From Clostridiales bacterium (lineage in GTDB: Bacteria > Bacillota > Clostridia > Saccharofermentanales > Saccharofermentanaceae): DNA of 64,000 bases. A model generated the notes under the pieces. It ran no database searches. It was given only the letters and a program-made list of their open reading frames with translations, and was not told where the DNA came from. Of the stretch, positions 31,875 through 41,567 are shown piece by piece. Numbering within the stretch: the first letter of the stretch is position 1; the number at the start of each line of letters is the position of its first letter. The DNA lies in contig JAGAXM010000022.1 in the NCBI GenBank assembly GCA_017940895.1, forward strand, positions 142,155 to 206,154, read 5' to 3'. A program made the translations under genes and the position numbers.

Positions 31875-32425
31875 TGGAAGATAAATATCGTAACCTAATT
31901 GAAACAACCAAAGAGTCCGAGGTAATATTCCACGGCAAGGTTTTTGATACAATTGTTAAGAAAGTCAGCCTTGCAGACGGCTCTGAAGCGAAAAGGGAGA
32001 TCGTAAAGCATAACGGCGGCGCCTGTGTTCTGCCTATAGACGACGATCTCAACTGTTATATGGTAAGACAATTCAGAAGTCCGTTCGAGGAGATCCTTCT
32101 TGAAGTTCCTGCAGGCAAGCTTGAACCCGGTGAAGAACCTTTATCCTGTGCGGTAAGGGAGCTTCATGAGGAGACGGGATTTGAATCATCCGATATTACT
32201 TCATTCGGCGGTATGATCGCATCTCCCGGGTATGACAGTGAAGTGATCTGGCTCTTTATGGCAAGAGGATTGAAGCAGATCGGTCAGAAGCTCGATCAGG
32301 GAGAATTCCTTAATGTCGAGAAGATACCGCTTGCGAAGCTCCTGCAGATGGCTGAAGAAGGTCAGATCAAGGACAGTAAGACACAGCTTTGTATATATAA
32401 GGCAGCCAGGAGACTTGGTATTTGA
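31874..32425 (+). CDS. NUDIX hydrolase, ADP-ribose pyrophosphatase type
   Basis: A 183-aa hydrolase. The Nudix box is intact (GKLEPGEEPLSCAVRELHEE then TGF, about residues 92-114). The preceding VLPIDDDLNCYMVRQFR and following PGYDSEVIWLF match ADP-ribose pyrophosphatases (NudF-like), which recycle ADP-ribose to AMP and ribose 5-phosphate. Its TGA overlaps the TTG start of ftsK. Confidence 0.9.
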   Translation: MEDKYRNLIETTKESEVIFHGKVFDTIVKKVSLADGSEAKREIVKHNGGACVLPIDDDLNCYMVRQFRSPFEEILLEVPAGKLEPGEEPLSCAVRELHEETGFESSDITSFGGMIASPGYDSEVIWLFMARGLKQIGQKLDQGEFLNVEKIPLAKLLQMAEEGQIKDSKTQLCIYKAARRLGI

Positions 32426-35334
32426 ACAATTTTGAAGGTAAAAGGGAAGTAACGGGCATAGCACTGTTTTTCTGCGCTATTGCGCTTACGCTGCTGTATT
32501 ATCTTCCGGGAGAAGTAACCGGAGTATTCGGAAGTTTCTTAAGAACCGTATGCGGAGGATTCATAGGCTCCGCTGCTTTTGTTATACCTTTGTTTATCCT
32601 TTATGCTTCGATCGATTTCTTTATTGAGAAGCGTGAGGGCGTATCTCCGATAAGAATAAGGTCTGTCATCATTTTCCTTATTTGTCTGTCGGCACTGCTC
32701 TCAGTAATTACAATGGACTTTGAGTTCTTTAAGTCATTGTGTGTATCCGATGTTGACCATAAGTATAAGGCTACGGAGGCGATCGCTCTTCTTTGGAAGT
32801 CCGGCTCCGATTCTGCTCTTATTACACCGCCTTCGGGCAGTAATGTCCTGTCCGGCGGTATTCTGGGCGGTCTTCTCGCCGTAGCTCTTAATACAGTGTG
32901 CGGCAAGATCACTTCCATCGTTGTTCTTATCGGACTTATCGCCGCACAGGTAATACTTGTTTTCCATATTTCTTTGAAGAAGACGGTTAAGAAGACTGCG
33001 AAAGCCGTCGGAAATGCAGTAAGGAAGAATTCTGCACAGCGCAAAGCCCAAAGACCGGTTCAGCAGCGACCTGTCCAGCAAAGACCTGTTCAGCAGGGTC
33101 GTGTACAGATACCTTCGGGTACACCTTTTGTACAGGGACAGAATGTCGGTACTCCTGTCAGGATCGGACCTCAGCCCGTCTTTGACGAGAAGTTGCCGTA
33201 CAATGTGCAGGATCCTTTTAACAGAACCCTTCCCGTAGACAGCCGTTCCGGATTTGCCGATATGACAGATCCCGCCTTCGCTGCCGATACCAAGGGCGAG
33301 CAGGGCGTGCTTAAGTACGGCGAGAGACGCGTGAATACCGATACTCCTTATCAGGCTGACGATGCTGATTTCTCTTATGATTCCATGCCCCGTAATGCCC
33401 ATATGAGAGGTCCGGGCAAGAAGACGGATGAGCCTGATTTCCTTAAGAGGAATGCACCTTCTGATTTCTATGATCTGTCAGGCGGTGTATATGCGGATGA
33501 ATCCGTTGTAAATGACGATTATTCCCAGAGACCTGCAGCAGGCGGCTATTACCGTCCCGAAGACGACATGCCTTATGAGGTTAATGATGATACGGCATTT
33601 GATTATTCCGTTCCGGAAGAGAAGCCTGCAATCAGAAAGCCTAATGTAACCAACGGAATCATAGGCGCTCCCGCTGATGTCATTAATGACAGTGATGAGA
33701 TAACAATTAATTCCGGAAGTGACAACACTGACGGTTATTCCGTTACTGAAGGACGCATCATCGATACTTCCGAAGCAAAGAAAGCATCTGCTGCGGGCAG
33801 TCTGGATGTATCTTCCACTTCTGCACAGACCGAGGGAAGACGTATCAAGGCAAACAGCTTTAAGAATTACAGACCTGCACCTATAACCAATCTTGCCAAG
33901 GATAAGGCTAACAAGAATACTACCGAGAGCAATGAGAAGCTCAAGCAGAAAGCCGCTGCTCTCGAAGAGACTTTACGTACATTCGGTATCACCGATGCCA
34001 AAGTAAATAACATCACTCACGGTCCTGCCATAACCAGATTCGAGGTTACTATCGGACAGGGTGTTAAGGTATCCAAGGTAAAGAACCTTGAAGACGATAT
34101 AGCGCTCTCGATGGCTGCAACTGCCGTAAGAATCGAAGCTCCGATCCCCGGTAAGAAGGCTATCGGTATCGAGATTCCTAATGAGAAGACATCAGCCGTA
34201 TATCTGGGTAACGTACTCGATACTCAGGAATTCAGAAAATCTACGCCTCTTACGGTCGGTCTCGGTAAGGATATTCCGGGTAAGCCCGTATACTGCGATG
34301 TCGCAAGGATGCCTCATATGCTTATAGCAGGTGCGACGGGTTCCGGTAAATCCGTATGTATCAACTCTATACTTGTAAGTATCCTGTGTAAGGCATCACC
34401 GAGAGAAGTAAAGATGATCCTCATCGACCCTAAGGTCGTTGAGCTCTCCGTATATAACGGCATACCGCATCTTCTTATGCCTGTCGTAAGCGACATGAAG
34501 CTTGCTACCGGTGCTTTGAAGTGGGCCGTTGCAGAGATGGAGAGACGATATAAGCTTTTCGCTGAGAAGGAAGTAAGAGACATCGCAGGCTACAACAACT
34601 GTCTTGACGATGACGAAGATCCGCTGCCTTTGATCCTTATCATTATCGACGAGCTCGCAGACCTCATGGCAGTTGCCAAGAATGAGGTCGAGACTCAGAT
34701 CGCAAGACTTGCTGCCATGGCAAGAGCGTGCGGAATGCATATGATCATCGCGACTCAGAGACCTTCGGTTGACGTTATTACAGGTGTTATCAAGAGTAAT
34801 GTTCCTTCGAGAATCGCTTTCTCGGTAGCATCCGGTGTCGACAGCCGAACGATTCTCGACTCATACGGTGCGGAGAAACTCCTCGGAAGAGGTGATATGC
34901 TCTACAGTCCTCTCGGAGCTCCAAAGCCTATCAGGGGCCAGGGTGCATTCGTATCCGACGGCGAGGTCCAGGCGTGTGTTGATTTTCTTAAGCAGCGTTA
35001 CGGCGCGCTTTATGATGAAGATATCAATGAGAAGGTTAAGAAGATCGCGAACGGTGAGGGTACAGGTAAGACTGAGGGTGTATCGGATCCTTCCGTTAAT
35101 GAGAATTCCGAGGATGAACTTCTCAATGCTGCCGTTGACGTTGTTCTTCAGGTTAAGAACGCGAGTGTATCTATCCTTCAGAGAAGACTCGGTGTAGGTT
35201 ATCCGAGAGCCGCAAGACTCATAGATGTTATGGAGCAGAAGGGTTATATCGGTCCTTTCGAGGGAAGTAAACCCAGACGCGTTCTTATATCCGAGACCGA
35301 TTGGATCGAGATCAAGGCAAAGGGCGGCAACTGA
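32422..35334 (+). CDS. ftsK: FtsK/SpoIIIE family DNA translocase
   Basis: A 970-aa septal DNA pump. Four or five N-terminal helices (about residues 8-190), then a long linker with tandem RPVQQ units (about 210-228) and many acidic/Pro residues. The motor begins near residue 500: Walker A GATGSGKSVCINS, Walker B LILIIIDELADLMAV, then ATQRPSVDVITG. The C-terminal gamma winged helix (about 890-960, ASVSILQRRLGVGYPRAARL) reads KOPS/SRS sites. The start is TTG 32422 within the nudix stop. It clears chromosome from the division or sporulation septum. Confidence 0.94.
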   Translation: MNNFEGKREVTGIALFFCAIALTLLYYLPGEVTGVFGSFLRTVCGGFIGSAAFVIPLFILYASIDFFIEKREGVSPIRIRSVIIFLICLSALLSVITMDFEFFKSLCVSDVDHKYKATEAIALLWKSGSDSALITPPSGSNVLSGGILGGLLAVALNTVCGKITSIVVLIGLIAAQVILVFHISLKKTVKKTAKAVGNAVRKNSAQRKAQRPVQQRPVQQRPVQQGRVQIPSGTPFVQGQNVGTPVRIGPQPVFDEKLPYNVQDPFNRTLPVDSRSGFADMTDPAFAADTKGEQGVLKYGERRVNTDTPYQADDADFSYDSMPRNAHMRGPGKKTDEPDFLKRNAPSDFYDLSGGVYADESVVNDDYSQRPAAGGYYRPEDDMPYEVNDDTAFDYSVPEEKPAIRKPNVTNGIIGAPADVINDSDEITINSGSDNTDGYSVTEGRIIDTSEAKKASAAGSLDVSSTSAQTEGRRIKANSFKNYRPAPITNLAKDKANKNTTESNEKLKQKAAALEETLRTFGITDAKVNNITHGPAITRFEVTIGQGVKVSKVKNLEDDIALSMAATAVRIEAPIPGKKAIGIEIPNEKTSAVYLGNVLDTQEFRKSTPLTVGLGKDIPGKPVYCDVARMPHMLIAGATGSGKSVCINSILVSILCKASPREVKMILIDPKVVELSVYNGIPHLLMPVVSDMKLATGALKWAVAEMERRYKLFAEKEVRDIAGYNNCLDDDEDPLPLILIIIDELADLMAVAKNEVETQIARLAAMARACGMHMIIATQRPSVDVITGVIKSNVPSRIAFSVASGVDSRTILDSYGAEKLLGRGDMLYSPLGAPKPIRGQGAFVSDGEVQACVDFLKQRYGALYDEDINEKVKKIANGEGTGKTEGVSDPSVNENSEDELLNAAVDVVLQVKNASVSILQRRLGVGYPRAARLIDVMEQKGYIGPFEGSKPRRVLISETDWIEIKAKGGN

Positions 35335-35813
35335 TGGCTTCCGTTAATTCCGCGCAGCTTATTGATTATCTTCGCGATAAGGGACTTAAGTGTTCCTTTG
35401 CCGAGAGTCTTACGGGCGGCATGATCGCCTGCGGTATTGTCGATGTTCCCGGTGCTTCCGATGTTTTCGAGGGAAGTATCGTTTCGTATTCAGATAATTT
35501 CAAGATGAATGTTTTGGGAGTGCCGTCCGAAGTGATAGACAGTAAGACTGCCGTATCGGCTGAATGTGCTGTTGCTATGGCAGAAGGTGCATCAAGACTT
35601 TCAGAGGCTGATATTGCCGTATCGGTAACCGGCTACGCGGGTCCCGGAGACGGTGCTGACGGAACACCGTGCGGAACTGTCTATATTGGTTTTAAAGACA
35701 GAAACGGATCCGGAAGCTTTAAAAAACTTTTCGAAGGTTCCCGTGATGAGATAAGACAGCAGACGCGCGACGCGGCTGTTGAACTTGTGTACAGCAGGGC
35801 ATGTGATCTATGA
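35334..35813 (+). CDS. pncC: Nicotinamide-nucleotide amidohydrolase (CinA C-terminal domain)
   Basis: A 159-aa protein consisting only of the CinA/PncC domain, which deamidates NMN to nicotinate mononucleotide. Motifs: FAESLTGGMIACGIVDVPGASD (catalytic Ser in the S-x-T-GG loop), GSIVSYS, and VTGYAGPGDGADGTPCGTVYIG. The N-terminal molybdopterin-like half of full CinA is absent. ATG 35334 overlaps the ftsK stop; an in-frame TTG at 35301 lies inside ftsK. ATGA link to murJ. Gene order cinA-type near recA is common in Bacillota. Confidence 0.9.
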   Translation: MASVNSAQLIDYLRDKGLKCSFAESLTGGMIACGIVDVPGASDVFEGSIVSYSDNFKMNVLGVPSEVIDSKTAVSAECAVAMAEGASRLSEADIAVSVTGYAGPGDGADGTPCGTVYIGFKDRNGSGSFKKLFEGSRDEIRQQTRDAAVELVYSRACDL

Positions 35814-37399
35814 GTGCCGAGCGAAAAGCAAAGAAACTTTCAGGTAACAGCATAATCCTGTCCACGATCCTGGTTATGGCAGGTCTTGTCCTCTCGAAAG
35901 GATCAGGTTTCCTTCGTGATATCTTTGTAGGTATCAAATTCAGTGAACCGTTGTACCGTGACGGCTTTACTCTTGCTTTCTCTATTCCTGACCTTGTCTA
36001 TAATCTTCTTATAGGCGGTTCCATACAATCAGCCATCACACCGTCTTTGTCCGCTGCGATAGCATCGGGAAATGAGAAGAAGGGTATAAGGGCTGTAAGT
36101 ATTTTCATCTCGTTCTTTGCGGTTCTTCTTATTATTGTCTGCACACTGGGCGTTATCTTCTCCGAACAGCTGTACAGCATCTTCAGCGGCGGCGATCATA
36201 GTGCTGAGACTATTGAGCTGGCGGCGGCTGCGTCCAAGTGGCTTTTCCCTCAGATAATATTCATGATGCTCGCGGCTTTGTGCATCGGTATTCTTAATGC
36301 TTATAAGAGATTCGGTTCTACTTCATTCGGACCGACCATCTATAACTTCTGTGTACTGATGGCCATCATTATATTTGCCGGTAACAGTAAGCCCATGTTG
36401 ATGAGAACAACATTCGGTATTATGCTTGCCGCGGTCGTATATTTCCTCTATCAGGCTTTTGTCGGAAGAGATAAACTTAAGCCTTTCCGCTTTATATGGG
36501 CTCCGGCTGATAAGGATTTCCACGCTTTGGTCTATAGGGCTTTACCGATTCTGATATCTGCATCTGTAGTTCAGATTAATATGCTGATTCTGAATTATTT
36601 TGCCATGAAGCTTCCTGACAGCGGAAACGTTTATGCATTACGTAATGCATCTACTACATGGCAGCTGCCGTATGGTATCTTTGCTGTTGCAATAGGTAAT
36701 GTTATGCTTCCTTCATTGGCAGAACATTATGGTAAGAAGGATTATAAGGGCGCATCAGATCTTTTGTCTTCAAGACTTAAGAGTGCATTGTTCTTATGTA
36801 TTCCGTCTGCAGGCTTCATGTTCCTTATGAATTCTGAAGTTATTAAAGCTATCTTTCAGTGGAATTCAGCCTATACAGATGCTGATGCAATGAGGGCGGG
36901 TCAGTTCCTTGCGGGTTACTCGATAGCGATAATCACGCATTCTATTGTATTTATTATGAATCAGGCTTTCTATGCGATAGGAAAGACCAGAGTTCCGCTT
37001 AGAGCCGGATGTATTGGTCTTCTTACCAATCCTTTGTGCTGCTATCTGCTTATGCCGCACATCGGAGCTATGGCTCTTACTTTGTCTTATTCCATAACAA
37101 GTATTCTGCAAATGACAGTGTTGTGCGTAGTCTATTACAGATATAAAGAATTACGACCTCGCGGTATGCTCGTGTTTCTTGTGAAATCCGCTCTGAGTCT
37201 GGGAATAATGTGCGGCGTTCTTTACTTTATAAATCAGTATAATGTTGAGTATTCCGGAAAGCTGTTTTCCCTTGCTGATCTGGCGGTAAAGGGATTAATG
37301 GCATTTATGTTGTACTTTGTATGTTCGCTGATTTTTAAGGTTCAGGAGTCGAGAGAACTGATGCAGAAAGTGTTCGGTCGATTTGTTAAGTCCGAATAA
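35810..37399 (+). CDS. murJ: Lipid II flippase MurJ
   Basis: A 529-aa MATE-fold protein of the MVF family with about 14 transmembrane helices that flips lipid II for peptidoglycan synthesis. It shows the family's start (VMAGLVLSKGSGFLRDIFVG), SIPDLVYNLLIGGSIQSAITP with its cavity Arg/Asp context, and GSTSFGPTIYNF. Last gene of the proC-to-murJ run, followed by the recA control region. Confidence 0.92.
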   Translation: MSAERKAKKLSGNSIILSTILVMAGLVLSKGSGFLRDIFVGIKFSEPLYRDGFTLAFSIPDLVYNLLIGGSIQSAITPSLSAAIASGNEKKGIRAVSIFISFFAVLLIIVCTLGVIFSEQLYSIFSGGDHSAETIELAAAASKWLFPQIIFMMLAALCIGILNAYKRFGSTSFGPTIYNFCVLMAIIIFAGNSKPMLMRTTFGIMLAAVVYFLYQAFVGRDKLKPFRFIWAPADKDFHALVYRALPILISASVVQINMLILNYFAMKLPDSGNVYALRNASTTWQLPYGIFAVAIGNVMLPSLAEHYGKKDYKGASDLLSSRLKSALFLCIPSAGFMFLMNSEVIKAIFQWNSAYTDADAMRAGQFLAGYSIAIITHSIVFIMNQAFYAIGKTRVPLRAGCIGLLTNPLCCYLLMPHIGAMALTLSYSITSILQMTVLCVVYYRYKELRPRGMLVFLVKSALSLGIMCGVLYFINQYNVEYSGKLFSLADLAVKGLMAFMLYFVCSLIFKVQESRELMQKVFGRFVKSE

Positions 37400-37454
37400 T
37401 GGTACGATTGTCGTTTTATGTCGAAAATTGTTCTCAATTGTCGAAATAATCAAG

Positions 37455-37483
37455 TTGACTTTGTAGTATTTTATTCGTAGAAT
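37455..37483 (+). promoter_or_regulatory. Promoter of recA
   Basis: TTGACT (37455-37460), 17-nt spacer, TAGAAT (37478-37483). Start expected near 37490. Confidence 0.75.
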
Positions 37484-37498
37484 GTTTTCGAAAGACAA

Positions 37499-37510
37499 GA
37501 ACAAATGTTT
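37499..37510. promoter_or_regulatory. Candidate LexA (SOS) box of recA
   Basis: GAACAAATGTTT fits the Bacillota LexA core GAAC-N4-GTTY and lies about 10 nt after the expected start of transcription. A weaker relative, CGAAAATTGTTC, is at 37422-37433. Confidence 0.55.
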
Positions 37511-37534
37511 ATTTTCTACGGAGGAACTTTATAA

Positions 37535-38659
37535 ATGGCAAAGAATAAAGCTTCAAAACCCCAGGTTCAGTCAATATCATCAGAGGATCAGGATGCACGT
37601 AAGAAGGCCCTTGAAGCTGCTATGTCTCAGATCGAGAAGCAGTTCGGCAAGGGTTCCGTAATGAGACTCGGAGACCAGCAGACAACAGATATAGAAGTAG
37701 TTCCCACAGGCGCGATCAGCCTTGATATCGCTCTCGGAGTAGGCGGACTTCCGAGGGGAAGGATCATCGAGATCTACGGACCCGAGTCTTCAGGTAAGAC
37801 AACGGTAGCTCTTCACTGTGTAGCGGAAGCACAGAAGATGGGCGGAACATGTGCATTCATTGATGCTGAGCATGCGCTTGATCCTAATTACGCATCCATC
37901 ATCGGTGTAGATGTAGACAATCTCCTTCTTTCACAGCCTGATACAGGTGAGCAGGCTCTCGATATTACCGAGACTCTCGTAAGATCCGGCTGTATCGATG
38001 TAATTGTTATCGATTCCGTTGCGGCTCTTGTACCGAGGGCTGAGATCGAAGGCGAGATGGGAGATTCCCATGTAGGTCTTCAGGCTAGACTCATGAGCCA
38101 GGGCTTAAGAAAACTCACAGGTATCATCGCCAAGTCCGGTACGGTATGTATCTTTATCAATCAGCTTCGTGAGAAGATCGGTGTCATGTTCGGTAATCCC
38201 GAGACTACAACAGGCGGACGCGCATTGAAGTTCTATTCTTCCGTAAGACTTGATGTCAGGAAGACAGAGACATTGAAGAACGGTACGGAAGTTATAGGTA
38301 ATCACGTAAGAGTTAAGATCGTTAAGAATAAGGTAGCTCCTCCGTTCAAGGAGGCGGAATTCGATATTCTGTACGGTCAGGGTATCTCAAGAGAAGGCAG
38401 TATCATCGATCTTGCGGTTGAGAATAATATCATTGATAAGAGCGGAGCATGGTTCGCTTATAAGGGTCAGAAGATCGGTCAGGGCAAGGAGAATGCCAGA
38501 CAGTATCTTATCGATAATCCCGATATCTGCGGTGAGATCGAAGAACTTATCAGAGATTCATATAAACCCGCTGACGGCTCCACATATGTGGATGATGTCG
38601 ATATCGATGACGATGATCAGGGCGAGAGTGATGATGATATCCTCGGAATCGATATGTAA
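37535..38659 (+). CDS. recA: Recombinase RecA
   Basis: A 374-aa recombinase that forms filaments on single-stranded DNA, exchanges strands and triggers LexA cleavage. Walker [14 protein letters not shown] (about residue 86), [13 protein letters not shown], the L1/L2 loops ([17 protein letters not shown] and [19 protein letters not shown]) and the acidic tail ([15 protein letters not shown]). GGAGG ribosome site. The stop shares bases with recX. Confidence 0.97.
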   Translation: MAKNKASKPQVQSISSEDQDARKKALEAAMSQIEKQFGKGSVMRLGDQQTTDIEVVPTGAISLDIALGVGGLPRGRIIEIYGPESSGKTTVALHCVAEAQKMGGTCAFIDAEHALDPNYASIIGVDVDNLLLSQPDTGEQALDITETLVRSGCIDVIVIDSVAALVPRAEIEGEMGDSHVGLQARLMSQGLRKLTGIIAKSGTVCIFINQLREKIGVMFGNPETTTGGRALKFYSSVRLDVRKTETLKNGTEVIGNHVRVKIVKNKVAPPFKEAEFDILYGQGISREGSIIDLAVENNIIDKSGAWFAYKGQKIGQGKENARQYLIDNPDICGEIEELIRDSYKPADGSTYVDDVDIDDDDQGESDDDILGIDM

Positions 38660-39153
38660 TGGCTAAGGCACCTTTATATAATCCCGATTCGGTCTCTGAT
38701 GCTCAGACTGCAGGAATACGGCATATCGGTATAGGTACATGTTCTTCCGGAAAGATGCGTGAGTATCTTCGTAAGAAGGGTTTTACCGGCAGTGTCGTTA
38801 ATGAAGCGGTTAATGAGCTTATAAGAAGAGAATATATAGATGACGACATAGCAGGGCGTAAAGTCCTGCTTTGCCGTTCGGGAAAGAAACAGGAGAGCAG
38901 AAGATACCTTAAAGAACGTCTTTATGCGGCAGGTGTAGACGGTAAGGTTGCCGACCAACTTCTAATCGAGGTGGAAGAAGATTCGGTTTTGTGTTTTAAT
39001 CTTTACTTGAGTGTCAGACCGGAAGCGGCAAGTGCCGAAGAGGCACAGTCGGCGGAAGAAGAATTGATGAAGCTTGCTTCCAAGCGCGGATTTAATTTGG
39101 AGACTGCCCGTACGGCTTACGGTAAATGGCTTGAAGAAGTATTGAAGGCTTAA
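38659..39153 (+). CDS. recX: RecX family regulator
   Basis: A 164-aa helical protein overlapping the recA stop (TAATG), the usual place for recX. It has repeated three-helix units (SSGKMREYLRKKGFTGSVV, NELIRREYIDDDIAGRKV, SRRYLKERLYAAGVDGKVA). RecX binds in the RecA filament groove and limits it. The sequence is divergent and slightly short of 200 aa, so the call leans on both pattern and context. Confidence 0.85.
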   Translation: MAKAPLYNPDSVSDAQTAGIRHIGIGTCSSGKMREYLRKKGFTGSVVNEAVNELIRREYIDDDIAGRKVLLCRSGKKQESRRYLKERLYAAGVDGKVADQLLIEVEEDSVLCFNLYLSVRPEAASAEEAQSAEEELMKLASKRGFNLETARTAYGKWLEEVLKA

Positions 39154-39163
39154 GTAAGATCTG

Positions 39164-40528
39164 ATGATTAACAGGAATGACATAACCGTATCTATAGTAG
39201 CGCTCGGATGCTCTAAGAATCTTGTGGATGCAGAGTGCATGTCCACGAAGCTTCGTCAGGCAGGCTATAAGATAGCCGATTCCCAAGATGATTCTGAAGT
39301 TGTCGTTATCAATACCTGCGGCTTTATTGAAGCCGCCAAGAAGGAAGCAATAGATACTATCCTTAAAGCAGGCGACCTTAAGTACGGTTTTAACGGTTCA
39401 CGTAAGCTTAAGCATATTATTGTTACCGGCTGTCTGTCCCAGCGTTATCCGGATGATATCCTTACCCAGATGCCGGAAGTTGATATTGTCCTTGGTACTT
39501 CCGATTATTCAAGTATCGTTGAAGCAGTCGATTCTCTTTATACTGATGATAATAATTATAAGAGGAAATATGAGGGCAAACCCGGCGGTATGAGTCATCT
39601 TATGACTGACCGCGATATCTCCACAGACGGATTTGCCTGGCTTAAGATCGGTGAAGGATGCATACACAGATGTGCTTTCTGCGCCATACCTCTTATCAGA
39701 GGTCCTTTTGTATCACGCCCGATGGACGAGATACTCGAAGAAGCGAGGTCAATCGCGGCGAAGGGTTATAAAGAGATAGTTCTTACTGCTCAGGATACGA
39801 CCAATTACGGTATAGAGATAAGTAAGAAGAGACAGCTCCCGCAGCTTCTTGAGAAGCTGTCAGAGATTGACGGTATTGAAGCGATCAGAGTTCTTTACGG
39901 GTATATGGACGGTATTGATGAAGAATTGCTTAATGTTATGAAGAATAATTCTAAGATCGTTCATTACCTGGATATCCCTATCCAGCACGGATGTGACAAG
40001 ATACTTAAGGCGATGAGACGCCGTGATACCGTCGATATCATTACGAAGAAGCTTGAGATGATAAGGCGTGAGATCCCCGATGTTATTATCAGGACAACTG
40101 TTCTTGTAGGATTCCCGAGCGAGACCGAAGAAGACTTCGAAGAACTTATCTCCAATCTTAAGAAATGGAAATTTGACCGTCTCGGATGCTTCGCTTATTC
40201 TCCCGAGGAGAACACACCCGCATTCGATATGCCTGATCAGATAGATGAGAAGATCAAGCAGGAGAGAGTCAAGAAGGTGTATGATACTCAGTATCCTATC
40301 GCACTTGAATCTTCAAAGAAGCGTATCGGTTCTGAAGTTAGAGTTACGATAGATTCCGTTGCAGATGACGGCATATTCTATGTCGGCAGAAGCTACGGTG
40401 AAGCACCGGATGAAGATCCCGTTATATTTGTTGCGGCATCTGAGCATGAGCTTGAGATAGGCGGCAGATATGACGTAAAGATACTTGAGTGCAGTGATAA
40501 TTTTGATCTTACAGGAGTAACTATATGA
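39164..40528 (+). CDS. rimO: Ribosomal protein S12 methylthiotransferase RimO
   Basis: A 454-aa radical SAM enzyme that methylthiolates an aspartate of ribosomal protein S12. MTTase cysteines C16 (ALGCSKNLVDAE, the RimO signature), C52 and C90; radical SAM triad C166-x3-C170-x2-C173 (GCIHRCAFCAIPLIRG); C-terminal TRAM domain. Overlaps pgsA (ATGA). Relative of MtaB at 2.4 kb. Confidence 0.95.
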   Translation: MINRNDITVSIVALGCSKNLVDAECMSTKLRQAGYKIADSQDDSEVVVINTCGFIEAAKKEAIDTILKAGDLKYGFNGSRKLKHIIVTGCLSQRYPDDILTQMPEVDIVLGTSDYSSIVEAVDSLYTDDNNYKRKYEGKPGGMSHLMTDRDISTDGFAWLKIGEGCIHRCAFCAIPLIRGPFVSRPMDEILEEARSIAAKGYKEIVLTAQDTTNYGIEISKKRQLPQLLEKLSEIDGIEAIRVLYGYMDGIDEELLNVMKNNSKIVHYLDIPIQHGCDKILKAMRRRDTVDIITKKLEMIRREIPDVIIRTTVLVGFPSETEEDFEELISNLKKWKFDRLGCFAYSPEENTPAFDMPDQIDEKIKQERVKKVYDTQYPIALESSKKRIGSEVRVTIDSVADDGIFYVGRSYGEAPDEDPVIFVAASEHELEIGGRYDVKILECSDNFDLTGVTI

Positions 40529-41154
40529 ATCTGCCCAATAAGCTGTCTTTGTTAAGAATTATATTGATTCCGGTAACTATGCTGTTCATGCTTCCAATAT
40601 CAATATACGGATTCGAGCCTGAAGGTTGGAATGCATTTATCATGGAGTACGGCATGATGATCGCCGGCGTTGTCTTCATTATCGCTTCACTTACCGATTT
40701 CTTTGACGGACAGATCGCAAGAAGATGCAATCTTATTACTGATCTCGGAAAGTTCCTGGATTCGCTGGCTGATAAGATGCTTGTAATCGCCATACTCATT
40801 GCATTTGTTGCGACCGGCAGGGTATCGCCCTGGCTTCTTGCCATCATCGTTTTAAGAGAATTTATGGTCACGGGTATCAGACTTGTAGCGTCCAAGGAAG
40901 GCGTCGTTATGGCAGCCAAGATGATCGGTAAGATCAAGACCACAACTCAGATGATCGCTATTATCTATCTGATGTTCGAGCCTATGTTGATGAAGTTCAC
41001 AGGCGATGACTATCAGGCGTCTTTACAGACTCCGTGTGCCGTATCGGTTATAGGCGATATTCTCTTCTATATCTGCGTTATTATGACCATCGTCTCGGGA
41101 ATGGATTACCTTATCAAGAATAAGGGATATTTGAAAGAAAATCCCGCAAGCTGA
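40525..41154 (+). CDS. pgsA: CDP-diacylglycerol-glycerol-3-phosphate 3-phosphatidyltransferase
   Basis: A 209-aa integral membrane enzyme making phosphatidylglycerol phosphate. The CDP-alcohol phosphotransferase motif D-G-x2-A-R-x8-G-x3-D-x3-D is complete (FFDGQIARRCNLITD, then LGKFLDSLADK). MNLPNKLSLLRIILIP is the usual amphipathic start. About five to six helices. Coupled to rimO by overlap; rimO-pgsA adjacency is common in Bacillota. Confidence 0.94.
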   Translation: MNLPNKLSLLRIILIPVTMLFMLPISIYGFEPEGWNAFIMEYGMMIAGVVFIIASLTDFFDGQIARRCNLITDLGKFLDSLADKMLVIAILIAFVATGRVSPWLLAIIVLREFMVTGIRLVASKEGVVMAAKMIGKIKTTTQMIAIIYLMFEPMLMKFTGDDYQASLQTPCAVSVIGDILFYICVIMTIVSGMDYLIKNKGYLKENPAS

Positions 41155-41164
41155 AATTATAGTA

Positions 41165-41193
41165 TTGACATTTTATAGTAGTTACATTAAAAG
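41165..41193 (+). promoter_or_regulatory. Promoter of acpP
   Basis: Perfect TTGACA (41165-41170), 17-nt spacer, TAAAAG (41188-41193), a weak -10. Confidence 0.5.
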
Positions 41194-41239
41194 AGTATTG
41201 TAGATTGTGACAGACAATCAATTTTGGAGGTAATAACAA

Positions 41240-41482
41240 ATGACTAATGAAGAACTTTTTGAGAAGCTTAAGGGCATGATCGTTGATCAGCTTGGTGTAG
41301 ATGAAGATTCTATCACTATGGAGTCCAGCTTCGTTGATGACCTTAATGCTGATTCCCTCGACATGGTTGAGCTCGTAATGGCTATGGAGCAGGAATTCGA
41401 CATCTCCGTACCTGATGAGGTAGCTGAGAAGGTCGGAACTGTCGGTGACGCTGTAGAGTTCATTAAGTCTTCTATCGGCTGA
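41240..41482 (+). CDS. acpP: Acyl carrier protein
   Basis: An 80-aa acidic four-helix protein. The phosphopantetheine serine is in [17 protein letters not shown], with the family's DSL motif. It carries growing acyl chains in fatty acid synthesis. GGAGG ribosome site. It has its own promoter and terminator upstream of rnc, the standard neighbour order. Confidence 0.96.
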   Translation: MTNEELFEKLKGMIVDQLGVDEDSITMESSFVDDLNADSLDMVELVMAMEQEFDISVPDEVAEKVGTVGDAVEFIKSSIG

Positions 41483-41505
41483 TAAGAGTTAATTAAGATT
41501 CTTCA

Positions 41506-41540
41506 GGCTGAATGTACAATGATTGCATTCAGCCTTTTTT
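41506..41540 (+). terminator. Terminator of acpP
   Basis: GGCTGAATG pairs with CATTCAGCC, followed by six T. Confidence 0.9.
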
Positions 41541-41567
41541 ATTATCAATAACAAAAGAGTAACGAAT

